DNA of 64,000 nucleotides from an uncultured Enterocloster sp. (GTDB lineage: Bacteria > Bacillota > Clostridia > Lachnospirales > Lachnospiraceae). The stretch covers positions 87,673 through 151,672 of the forward strand of contig CALWRY010000001.1 of the NCBI GenBank assembly GCA_944384065.1, given 5' to 3'. The first letter of the stretch is position 1. Every line of letters starts with the position of its first letter. The translations under genes were made by a program, and so were the position numbers. The notes beneath the pieces were generated by a model, which was given only the letters and a program-made list of their open reading frames with translations, was not told the origin of the DNA and did no database searches. Shown one piece after another: positions 24,297-32,201 of this stretch.

Positions 24297-26000
24297 ATGA
24301 CTTTGGCAATAAATCCGCCGCGCCCCCTTCCCATTGGGCTGGACAATTTTGAAAAGGTCATCACCGGCAATTATTTTTATGTAGACAAAACAGAATTAAT
24401 CGCAGACCTATGGAAAAATCAGGCCGAGGTCACGCTCTTTACCCGCCCGCGGCGCTTTGGGAAATCGCTGAATCTGAGCATGCTCCAATATTTCTTCGAA
24501 AATACAGGGGATGAGGAGATGAATCGCAGAAATAAGGCGTTATTTTCAGAGCTTGCCATCATGCGGGCTGGCACACCTGTCACCGGCCAGATGGGCCGCT
24601 ATCCTGTCATTTCCCTGTCCCTTAAGTCTGCAAAGCAGCCGGACTTCTCTCTGGCTCTCTACTGCATTCGGGAGGAGATTGGACGCGAATTCAAGCGCCA
24701 CAGCCGGATACTGCCGCATCTTGCGGAGGGCGAGGAGAAGAACCGCTTCCTGCGCATTATGAATCAGGAGGGAAGCGCGGAGGACTTCGCAACATCTGTC
24801 CTGTTCTTATCCCAATGCCTTTCCCGTATTTATGAAGAAAAGACCATCATTTTGATCGACGAATACGATGTTCCTCTGGAAAATGCGTACTTTCAAGGCT
24901 TTTATGAGGGGATGGCCGGCGTCCTGCGCTCTCTCTTCGAATCCGCACTGAAGTCCAACCCTCAGCTCCAGTTTGCAGTTATCACCGGCTGTCTGCGCAT
25001 CTCCAAGGAGTCGATTTTCACGGGTCTCAATAACCTCAGCGTTATCTCCATTCTGAGCAATCAGTATGATGAGCATTTTGGCTTCAGCCAGCAGGAGGTT
25101 GACCGGCTTCTTCAGTTTTACAAGTTAGAGGATCGCAGGGAGGTTGTAAAGGAATGGTATGACGGATACCGATTCGGAGAATGCCAGGTCTATAATCCCT
25201 GGAGCGTTGTCAATTATATTGCGGAGGCCATTGCCGGCAAAGAAAGCTTTCCAAAAACGTACTGGTCCAACACCAGCTCCAACAGCATCGTAAAGGATCT
25301 GGTGGAGCACGCGGATCTGGAGCTGCGCACAGAAATTGAAAACCTGATTGCGGGACAGTCCATCGAGAAACAGGTCCACGAAGATATCACCTATGAGGAT
25401 ATTCACGAATCCGAGGACAATCTGTGGAATTTCCTGCTCTTTACCGGCTACCTGAAGGCCGTGGGAAGCCGTATGGAGGGGACGCGCCAATATCTGTCCC
25501 TGGAAATTCCCAATATGGAGGTCAAATATATTTATGAAAATACAATCACTGCCTGGTTTGACCGCAAGATCCGCGCCGCAGATTTATCGCAGTTTTACTC
25601 GGCGTTAGAAAATGGAAACACTGAGAAAATGGAACAGATGCTCACGGAAATCCTGTCAGAATCTATCAGCTTTTACGATTATGCGGAGAATTATTATCAT
25701 GGATTTTTGGCCGGTCTCCTTCGGGGAAATGGCAAATATATCGTAAAATCCAACCGGGAAAGCGGACGCGGGCGCCCTGATCTCATTCTCAGGACGCCCA
25801 GCGTAAGAGGAAAGGCGATTATTTTAGAGTTGAAAACCGCAGACAGCCTAAGCGATATGGAAGGCCGCTGTCAGGAGGCGCTCCGGCAGATTGAAGAAAG
25901 CAATTATCGAAAAGATTTAGAAAAAGAAGGCTTTCGCCAAATCGATGCCTATGGCATCTGCTTCTGGAAAAAGGAGGCCATGGTGCAGAGGCTCCCTTAA
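24297..26000 (+). CDS. AAA-ATPase-like / PD-(D/E)XK nuclease-like protein (DUF1703 type)
   Basis: 567 aa. The N-terminus carries the family hallmark LPIGLDNFEKVI...YFYVDKTELI, then a Walker A variant FTRPRRFGKSLNLSML (about 46-61) and Walker B TIILIDEYDVPLE (about 182-194). The C-terminus has a PD-(D/E)XK core: GRGRPDLILRTPS followed by AIILELKTADS. These proteins are common in multiple copies in gut Clostridia and Bacteroidetes; a role linked to mobile elements or transposon-like spread has been proposed but not shown. GGAGAGTTTTTC supports the start. It lies on the plus strand at the end of the island, facing hemZ (stop to stop, overlapping by 4 bp). Confidence 0.85.
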   Translation: MTLAINPPRPLPIGLDNFEKVITGNYFYVDKTELIADLWKNQAEVTLFTRPRRFGKSLNLSMLQYFFENTGDEEMNRRNKALFSELAIMRAGTPVTGQMGRYPVISLSLKSAKQPDFSLALYCIREEIGREFKRHSRILPHLAEGEEKNRFLRIMNQEGSAEDFATSVLFLSQCLSRIYEEKTIILIDEYDVPLENAYFQGFYEGMAGVLRSLFESALKSNPQLQFAVITGCLRISKESIFTGLNNLSVISILSNQYDEHFGFSQQEVDRLLQFYKLEDRREVVKEWYDGYRFGECQVYNPWSVVNYIAEAIAGKESFPKTYWSNTSSNSIVKDLVEHADLELRTEIENLIAGQSIEKQVHEDITYEDIHESEDNLWNFLLFTGYLKAVGSRMEGTRQYLSLEIPNMEVKYIYENTITAWFDRKIRAADLSQFYSALENGNTEKMEQMLTEILSESISFYDYAENYYHGFLAGLLRGNGKYIVKSNRESGRGRPDLILRTPSVRGKAIILELKTADSLSDMEGRCQEALRQIEESNYRKDLEKEGFRQIDAYGICFWKKEAMVQRLP

Positions 26001-27508
26001 ACCCCAACCCGCGCCTTCCGCTCCATCATCTCATCGATCCGGCTGATATACTGCTCCACTTCCTTCACATTCTCACACCGCTCTCTGCGGTTTTCCCGTG
26101 GGAACACCACCTTGGTGGTGGTTCCTGCGCCGCAGGCCGCGATGGTCTGCATCTCCTCCATGATCAGAATGTTGTAGATGCAGGCCTTGCCCGGCCGGGC
26201 ATAGCCCACATTTTCAAAATTCCCCGCCATATTTTTCTGCCGGTAGAGGTAGTAGGGCTCCATGCCCATGCCCCGGGCGCAGGCCGCGCTCCTCTCGATC
26301 ATCTCCGGCGTGTTGGTGATGTGCAGGCTGCCGTACTCCTCCTTAAACATGTTGAGCCGCGCCGCCCGCTTGATGGCTAAGGAGTGCACGGTCAGGGAAT
26401 CCGGATTCAGGCTGCGGATCTCCTCCAGCGTGTGCTCCACATCCTCCAGATTCTCCTCGGGGAGCCCCATAATCAGGTCCATATTGATATTGTCAAAGCC
26501 CAGCTCCCTGGCCAGATAAAATTTCTCCTTCACCATCTCCACCGTATGGCGGCGGCCGATGAGATCCAGGGTCTTCTGGTTCATGGTCTGGGGATTAATG
26601 GAAATGCGGGTGATCCCGTGAGAGCGCAGAACCGCAAGCTTCTCCCGGGTAATACTGTCCGGACGTCCCGCCTCCACAGTAAACTCCAGAGCGCGCCCTG
26701 TGTCAAAAAGCTGCTCCATGCGGCCAAGAAGCCGATCCAGATCCCCTGCCTCCAGGGAGGTAGGCGTTCCCCCGCCGATGTAGATAGTGTCGAGAGGCCT
26801 TCCCTCCATCCGGCCCGCTGTATACTCCATCTCCTTAAACAGGGCGGACAAATACTCATCCATCCGGTCCTTCCATTTTCCCACCGGGTAGGAGGTGAAG
26901 GAGCAGTACAGACAGGTGGTCGGGCAGAAGGGAATGCCCACATACAGGCTCCATCCCCTCTCATAGTCCAGAGGCGCCAGAAGCGCCTTCTCCCTGGCTC
27001 CAATCTCAATACAGAGGTTGATCTTCTCGTCGCTGGCCATATACGTTTTCTTCATAAAGGAGCGGATATCCTCCTCCTTCCACTCCTCCATCAGGCGGCT
27101 CAGGGCAATTTTGGTGGGCCGTATTCCCGTGAGGGAGCCCCAGGGAAGGGTTCTCCCCGTGCGCTTTATGAGCATTTGGTAAAATAACTTTTTCACCACA
27201 TTTTTTGTCTCTGTGCGGTCCGAGAGGTCTGCCTTCCCGCAGGCCAAATCCGCGCAGCGCCATCCCTCCAGCCCGGACGGCGGGCAGAGGATCGTCCCGC
27301 CAGGCTTCTCCCCGCCGGCAGCCGGATCCGCCTGGCCGGGCCGCTCCCATATAAGGAGCGTCACCTCGCCTGCCCCCAGCCGCGTCTCCACATAGAAGGA
27401 AACTCCGTCCTTCACCTCATGGGCGTAAACCTCACCCGGATAAAAGGACATCAGAAGTTCTCTGATGTCCTGCTCGTATGCGTTGTCCTGTATCAATAAA
27501 CCAATCAT
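25997..27508 (-). CDS. hemZ: Coproporphyrinogen dehydrogenase HemZ / HemW-like radical SAM protein
   Basis: About 503 aa. The radical SAM 4Fe-4S motif is PFCPTTCLYCSF (CxxxCxxC) in VGIPFCPTTCLYCSFTSYPV, followed by YIGGGTPTSLE and FTVEAGRPDSIT, as in HemN/HemW/HemZ. The N-terminal ~160 residues and position next to relA and an MBL hydrolase mark the HemZ form of Clostridia. Whether it oxidises coproporphyrinogen III or acts as a haem chaperone is not settled for this group. The start at 27508 (MIGLLIQDNAYEQ) is chosen because the longer frame would run through the upstream gene's stop. Co-transcribed with the MBL, relA and apt genes. Confidence 0.88.
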   Translation of the reverse strand: MIGLLIQDNAYEQDIRELLMSFYPGEVYAHEVKDGVSFYVETRLGAGEVTLLIWERPGQADPAAGGEKPGGTILCPPSGLEGWRCADLACGKADLSDRTETKNVVKKLFYQMLIKRTGRTLPWGSLTGIRPTKIALSRLMEEWKEEDIRSFMKKTYMASDEKINLCIEIGAREKALLAPLDYERGWSLYVGIPFCPTTCLYCSFTSYPVGKWKDRMDEYLSALFKEMEYTAGRMEGRPLDTIYIGGGTPTSLEAGDLDRLLGRMEQLFDTGRALEFTVEAGRPDSITREKLAVLRSHGITRISINPQTMNQKTLDLIGRRHTVEMVKEKFYLARELGFDNINMDLIMGLPEENLEDVEHTLEEIRSLNPDSLTVHSLAIKRAARLNMFKEEYGSLHITNTPEMIERSAACARGMGMEPYYLYRQKNMAGNFENVGYARPGKACIYNILIMEEMQTIAACGAGTTTKVVFPRENRRERCENVKEVEQYISRIDEMMERKARVGV

Positions 27509-27524
27509 CAACGGAACCTGCCTT

Positions 27525-28169
27525 CTATCGATTGTAGTAGCTGACGGGATTATACTTCTTCTCATGTCCAATGGTGGTGGGATCCCCATGCCCTGGATAA
27601 ACCATAGTGTCATCCGGAAGGACAAACAGCTTATCCACTATGGACCGCACCAGCTGGCTCATGCTCCCCGTAGGCATGTCCGTGCGCCCAAAGGAATTCT
27701 CAAAAAGCGTATCCCCCGCAAGCAGGACGTCCTCCTGGGGCAGGTAATAACAGACCCCTCCGGCGGTATGTCCCGGCGTCGCCAGCACCTTCCACTGAAA
27801 GCCCAGAAGATCCAGACTATCCCCGTCATGCAGCAGCTCATCCGCCCGGAAGCTCACCTGCTCCGGCCACATATGAAAGGAAAGGTTTTTTCTGGGATCC
27901 GAGAGCAGCTCCTGCTCCTCCTCCCCCGCATACACCGGCACGCGGAAGGCCCGCCGCACATCCGCCACCGCCGAGGTGTGATCGCAGTGCCCGTGGGTGA
28001 GGAGCACAGCCTCCGGCTTTAGCCCCAGCTCGCTGCATTTATTTAAAATATAGGCCCCATTGTCCGCCGGATCCACGATCACTCCGGCCTTCGTCCTGTC
28101 ATTGTAGACAAGGTAGCAATTGGTGCTGATAGGTCCCAGCACGCATGTCTTTATCCTGAAATTGCTCAT
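27525..28169 (-). CDS. MBL-fold metallo-hydrolase (glyoxalase II-like)
   Basis: 214 aa. The metal-binding signature is LLTHGHCDHTSAVAD (HxHxDH), with further ligands in TPGHTAGGVCYYL and a terminal VYPGHGDPTTIGHE. Length and motif set fit the small glyoxalase II-like group. In Clostridia this gene is regularly found between relA and hemZ; its substrate is unknown. It lies 26 bp after relA and 16 bp before the hemZ start. Confidence 0.9.
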   Translation of the reverse strand: MSNFRIKTCVLGPISTNCYLVYNDRTKAGVIVDPADNGAYILNKCSELGLKPEAVLLTHGHCDHTSAVADVRRAFRVPVYAGEEEQELLSDPRKNLSFHMWPEQVSFRADELLHDGDSLDLLGFQWKVLATPGHTAGGVCYYLPQEDVLLAGDTLFENSFGRTDMPTGSMSQLVRSIVDKLFVLPDDTMVYPGHGDPTTIGHEKKYNPVSYYNR

Positions 28170-28195
28170 AATTTATCTCCATTCTGCCGCAGCCC

Positions 28196-30481
28196 CTATC
28201 CGGCCGTTCTCTGAATATCCAGCACGCCCTCGATCTGGCGTATCCGGTCCGTCAGCCGGTTCAGCTCCTCTGTGCCGTGAATATCAAAGGTCATGATAAT
28301 CGTGGCCTTTCCCTGCTTGCTGGTGCGCACGTTCATAGATGTAATGTCAATCTGCTTCTCCGTAAATACCTTGGAGATATCCGCAAACATGCCGATCCGG
28401 TTGTTGGCAAAGATCTGGATCTCCGTGGAGTACTGCTCATTGCTGTTGTCATTCTCCTCCACCTGCCACTCCGCCTCAATGATCCGGCTGCGCTCATCCT
28501 CAGGCAGATTGATCATATTGATGCAGTCCGTGCGGTGGATGGACACTCCCCGCCCACGGGTCACAAAGCCCACAATCTCGTCTCCCGGAACCGGGTTGCA
28601 GCACTTGGAAAAGCGCACCGCCAGATCATGGATCCCCTTCACCGTAATGCCGCTCTTATTCTTGCGCACAGTGGCGGTGCCGGAGCGCCCTTCTGTGTCC
28701 GCGATGCCTCCCAGCACATCCTCGTCCGTAATCTCCCGGCGCTGCTTCTTCTCCCGCTCCTCCTGCATCTTGTTGATGACCTGGCCCTCTTTTAAGCCGC
28801 CATGGCCGATGGAGGCCAAAACCGAGTCCCAGTCGCGGAAGGCGTAGCGCTTCATCACTTTCTCCATGAACTCCGGTTTCGCCAGCTCCGCCCAGTTGAT
28901 GCCCTTGGTCTTGCAGTAGCGCTCAATCATCTCCCGGCCCCGGACGATGTTGTCCTCCTTCATCTGGGTCTTGAACCACTGGTTGATCTTGGTCTTGGCC
29001 TGGGTGCTCTTTACAATCTTGAGCCAGTCCCGGCTGGGACCCTTGGAATTCTGGGAGGTGACAATCTCAATCTGATCGCCGTTCTGAATCACGTACTCGA
29101 TGGGAACCAGCTTTCCGTTCACCCGTGCGCCCACCATCTTGTTGCCCACCGCACTGTGGATGGCATAGGCAAAGTCAATGGGGGTGGAGCCGCTGGGCAG
29201 GGTCTTCACATCGCCGGAGGGAGTGAAGCAGTACACGCTGTCGGAGAACAAATCCAGGTCGCCCTTGACCATGCTTAAAAATTCCTTGGAATCATCCGTA
29301 TCCCGCTGCCACTCCAATATCTGGCGCAGCCAGCTTAGCTTCTCCTCCTCCTTGCCCGCCGCCACCTGGCCGCTGCCGCTCTCCTTATACTTCCAGTGGG
29401 CCGCAATACCGTACTCCGCCGTGCGGTGCATCTCATAGGTCCGAATCTGTATCTCAAAGGGCTGGCCGTTGCTGCCGATCAGCGTGGTGTGCAGGGACTG
29501 GTACATATTGGGCTTGGGCATGGCAATATAGTCCTTGAACCGCCCGGGAATGGGAATATACATCTCATGGATAACTCCCAGAGCCGCATAGCAGTCCTTG
29601 ACCGTGTCCACCATGATGCGGACGGCGAAGAGATCGTAAATCTGATCCAGGGTCTTATTCTGCTTCACCATCTTTTTGTAAATGCTGAAGAAATGCTTCA
29701 CCCGGCCCCCCACCGAGGCCTTAATCCCTGTGGCCTCCATGTGCTTCTTCACCTCGTCCACAATGGACTGGACAAAGGCCTCCCTGGCGTCCTTCCTGAG
29801 ATCCACCTTCTCCACCAGGTCATAATACACCTCAGGCATCAAAAATTTGAGGGACAGATCATCCAGCTCAATCTTGATCTTGGAAATACCCAGCCGGTCC
29901 GCAATCGGCGCGTAGATCTCCAATGTCTCCCTGGCCTTCTCCTTCTGCTTCTCCGGCTTCCAGTACTGTCCGGTGCGCATGTTGTGCAGGCGGTCCGCCA
30001 GCTTGATGATAATGACCCGGATATCCTTTGCCATGGCCAGAAACATCTTGCGCAGATTCTCCGCCTGAATCTCCACCTTATCCTTATCCCAGTTCAACTG
30101 GGTCAGCTTTGTGACGCCGTCTACCAGGAAGGATACCTCTGAGCCGAACTCCTTTGTCAGGTCGTCCAGGGTCATCTTGGTATCCTCCACCACATCGTGA
30201 AGCAGGCCGCCGGCAATGGTCTCCTTGTCCATCTCCAAATCCGCCAGAATAATCGCCACACAAAGGGGATGAATGATGTAAGGCTCCCCGGACTTGCGCT
30301 TCTGCTCCTTGTGGGCTTCCTTCGCCACCTTGTAGGCCTTCTCAATCATGGTAATGTCATCCGAAGGATGATACTTCCGGATGGTATTCACCAGGTCCTG
30401 GTACAGCACCTCAGGGCTGGTAAAATCAGCCGGCGCTTCCAGCTCAATATCCAGTTTTTCCTTTGTTCCCTCATTCGCCAT
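28196..30481 (-). CDS. relA: Bifunctional (p)ppGpp synthetase/hydrolase (RelA/SpoT, Rel)
   Basis: 761 aa with full Rel architecture: HD hydrolase domain (GEPYIIHPL and GGLLHDVVEDT, about 66-100, with KLADRLHNMRT), synthetase domain (RVKHFFSIYKKM to YQSLHTTLIG, about 240-330), TGS (PSGSTPIDFAYAIHSAVG), a helical/zinc-finger-like region (FSKCCNPVPGDEIVGF) and a C-terminal ACT domain ending in IRQIEGVLDI. Both active sites look intact. It makes and degrades the stringent-response alarmone in the cytosol. It follows apt by 20 bp and precedes the MBL gene by 26 bp, the usual Firmicutes order. Confidence 0.96.
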   Translation of the reverse strand: MANEGTKEKLDIELEAPADFTSPEVLYQDLVNTIRKYHPSDDITMIEKAYKVAKEAHKEQKRKSGEPYIIHPLCVAIILADLEMDKETIAGGLLHDVVEDTKMTLDDLTKEFGSEVSFLVDGVTKLTQLNWDKDKVEIQAENLRKMFLAMAKDIRVIIIKLADRLHNMRTGQYWKPEKQKEKARETLEIYAPIADRLGISKIKIELDDLSLKFLMPEVYYDLVEKVDLRKDAREAFVQSIVDEVKKHMEATGIKASVGGRVKHFFSIYKKMVKQNKTLDQIYDLFAVRIMVDTVKDCYAALGVIHEMYIPIPGRFKDYIAMPKPNMYQSLHTTLIGSNGQPFEIQIRTYEMHRTAEYGIAAHWKYKESGSGQVAAGKEEEKLSWLRQILEWQRDTDDSKEFLSMVKGDLDLFSDSVYCFTPSGDVKTLPSGSTPIDFAYAIHSAVGNKMVGARVNGKLVPIEYVIQNGDQIEIVTSQNSKGPSRDWLKIVKSTQAKTKINQWFKTQMKEDNIVRGREMIERYCKTKGINWAELAKPEFMEKVMKRYAFRDWDSVLASIGHGGLKEGQVINKMQEEREKKQRREITDEDVLGGIADTEGRSGTATVRKNKSGITVKGIHDLAVRFSKCCNPVPGDEIVGFVTRGRGVSIHRTDCINMINLPEDERSRIIEAEWQVEENDNSNEQYSTEIQIFANNRIGMFADISKVFTEKQIDITSMNVRTSKQGKATIIMTFDIHGTEELNRLTDRIRQIEGVLDIQRTAG

Positions 30482-30501
30482 ATAATTCGGTCACCTTTTC
30501 C

Positions 30502-31026
30502 CTATTTGCCCTCGTAGACAATGGCCGACTCCACCGCGTAGTCCTTCAGGAGATCCCGCCCCTTAAGTCCGGCCAGCTCCATAACGAAACATATCTTTAC
30601 CACCCGGCCGCCCAGCTTCTCTACCAGGTCTGTCATGGCCTTCGTAGTCCCGCCTGTGGCGATCAGATCATCAATGATAACCACTTTCTGTCCAGGCTTT
30701 ATAGCATCCTTGTGAATCTCAATCTCCGCCGTGCCGTACTCCAGCTCGTACTGTATGGAAACCGTCTCACAGGGAAGCTTTCCCTTCTTGCGCACCGGCA
30801 CAAAGCCCTTGTGCTCTGCGTAGGACACCGGCACTCCGAAGATAAATCCCCGGGACTCCGGCCCCACCACCAGATCATAGTCCAGCCCCTTCACCATGGA
30901 GCGCAGGCTGTCAATGGCCAGGCTCAACCCGTCCGCATCCTGCAGAATCGTTGTCACATCACGAAATATTATGCCCGGCTCAGGAAAGTCCGGTATGCTT
31001 CTCACGTAATCTTCTAATTTTTTCAT
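30502..31026 (-). CDS. apt: Adenine phosphoribosyltransferase
   Basis: About 174 aa. The PRPP-binding motif is VVIIDDLIATGGTTKAM (about 118-134), with ESRGFIFGVPVSY and FPEPGIIFRDVTT typical of APRT. It salvages adenine to AMP using PRPP. I chose ATG 31026 (MKKLEDY), which has AAAGGATGG at suitable distance; a start four codons earlier has the binding site directly against the ATG. It leads the apt-relA-MBL-hemZ unit from a good promoter. Confidence 0.94.
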   Translation of the reverse strand: MKKLEDYVRSIPDFPEPGIIFRDVTTILQDADGLSLAIDSLRSMVKGLDYDLVVGPESRGFIFGVPVSYAEHKGFVPVRKKGKLPCETVSIQYELEYGTAEIEIHKDAIKPGQKVVIIDDLIATGGTTKAMTDLVEKLGGRVVKICFVMELAGLKGRDLLKDYAVESAIVYEGK

Positions 31027-31052
31027 CGCTGTACCCATCCTTTTACCACTAC

Positions 31053-31081
31053 ATTATACTTGGTGTGCGTCACGCTGTAAA
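31053..31081 (-). promoter_or_regulatory. Promoter of the apt-relA-MBL-hemZ unit
   Basis: On the minus strand TTTACA (31076-31081), 17-bp spacer, TATAAT (31053-31058), 27 bp before the chosen apt start. Confidence 0.72.
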
Positions 31082-31112
31082 CCCTGTAGAACTCATTTTA
31101 TTATACTATTCC

Positions 31113-31162
31113 CAAAAAAGGCGCAGTCTGCATCCGCATTCCCGCCGGATCCAGACTGCGCC
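31113..31162 (-). terminator. Rho-independent terminator of the TraX-like gene
   Basis: GGCGCAGTCTG (31120-31130) pairs with CAGACTGCGCC (31152-31162), with an inner ATCCG/CGGAT stem; on the minus strand the stem is followed by six T. Confidence 0.82.
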
Positions 31163-31182
31163 CTTCTTTGGTCCCTTTGCGC

Positions 31183-31944
31183 TTATCCCGCCGCCCTCCG
31201 AATCCCGTAAAGGATCAGGAGATGAAGGGGGTAAAATACGCTGAGAAGATATTTGAACTGCAGCGCGCCCCGCCTCCCATTGTACATCACAATGGGCACA
31301 AAAGCCAGGGCCGAGACACAGTAGCAGCTGGCGCTCTCTGCGGCGCACAGGCCAATGCCGCTGCCCAGCCGCGCCAGATCATTGCGGCGGAACCTGTACA
31401 TAGCTGTAATGAACAGAACCCCCAAAATATTGTAGTCACACTGTCCTACCCAGGAGAGCACACAGCCCCCGGCCAGGGCGGCGGCCCTGAGAGAAGTCTG
31501 CCTCGTCTCCTCCATAACCGCTATAACCAGAATGCCAATGAACATGGTAAAAAGCATGTTCTGGTACTGAGGGTAAAATACCCTTCCATACACCGCCAGG
31601 TCAAAGGGCACCTCCGAAATCAGGGCAGCCGCCAGCATACGAATGCCATAGCCCTGCCTGTCCCTTGCCCGCACAAATTCCTCCGCAGTGAGAAAACCTA
31701 AGATAGGAAAGCCGAGACGCCCCACGTAACGGCAGGCCTGCCCTGCAATCACCCACACATGCCCGTCTGCAGCCGCCGCCTGATACGCTTCAGGGCCTCC
31801 GCCCTGGAGGATCACCCCCTGGATCACCACTGCCCCCAGATTGTCAATGAGCACCGCTGCAATGCCGATAAGCTTCAGCTGGTTTCCCGTAAGCCCCCGG
31901 CTTCTGCTTCCATATGCATAACTGCTCTGCCTTCCTGCATTCAT
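31183..31944 (-). CDS. TraX-family membrane protein
   Basis: 253 aa with six to seven hydrophobic helices. The opening TGNQLKLIGIAAVLIDNLGA, then CRYVGRLGFPILGFLTAEEF and FDLAVYGRVFYPQYQNMLFT match the TraX family (named after F-pilin acetylation, but widespread in Firmicutes as chromosomal genes of unknown function, probably membrane acyltransferases). The start at 31944 (MNAGRQSS) has GGGGAAGGG upstream; longer frames run into metG territory. It stands alone between the metG terminator and its own terminator. Confidence 0.85.
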   Translation of the reverse strand: MNAGRQSSYAYGSRSRGLTGNQLKLIGIAAVLIDNLGAVVIQGVILQGGGPEAYQAAAADGHVWVIAGQACRYVGRLGFPILGFLTAEEFVRARDRQGYGIRMLAAALISEVPFDLAVYGRVFYPQYQNMLFTMFIGILVIAVMEETRQTSLRAAALAGGCVLSWVGQCDYNILGVLFITAMYRFRRNDLARLGSGIGLCAAESASCYCVSALAFVPIVMYNGRRGALQFKYLLSVFYPLHLLILYGIRRAAG

Positions 31945-32007
31945 AACCCTTCCCCATCCTGTACCGTTTCCCTGTCTTTTGACCGGAAATAGGTACCATT
32001 TTCTTCC

Positions 32008-32036
32008 ATCATACCGCATCTTTCCGCAAAAAGCAA
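32008..32036 (-). promoter_or_regulatory. Putative promoter of the TraX-like gene
   Basis: On the minus strand TTGCTT (32031-32036), 17-bp spacer, TATGAT (32008-32013). The following ~80 bp (32037-32120) are AT-rich with a repeated CCCCATTTT motif and hold no gene. Confidence 0.5.
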
Positions 32037-32126
32037 GTTTTCCCCCACTTTGTCCCCATTTTTCTCTAAAAAAATGGGTTTTATCCCCATTTTCGACCAT
32101 TTTTTCCCAAAACAGAAAAGATTCCA

Positions 32127-32180
32127 CAAAAAAAGCGGAAGATCCGGCCCCGCGCTGTGGCGTTCCGAATCTTCCGCTCT
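32127..32180 (-). terminator. Rho-independent terminator of metG
   Basis: On the minus strand AGCGGAAGATTCGG pairs with CCGGATCTTCCGCT and is followed by a run of T. It begins 22 bp after the metG stop. Confidence 0.85.
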
Positions 32181-32201
32181 GTCTGTTTCTCACTGCCTCT
32201 G

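Noticed and set aside
32037-32120. Repeated CCCCATTTT motifs upstream of the TraX-like gene, considered as a CRISPR-like or iteron array
   Set aside because: Only two or three short copies with irregular spacing in low-complexity sequence; too weak.
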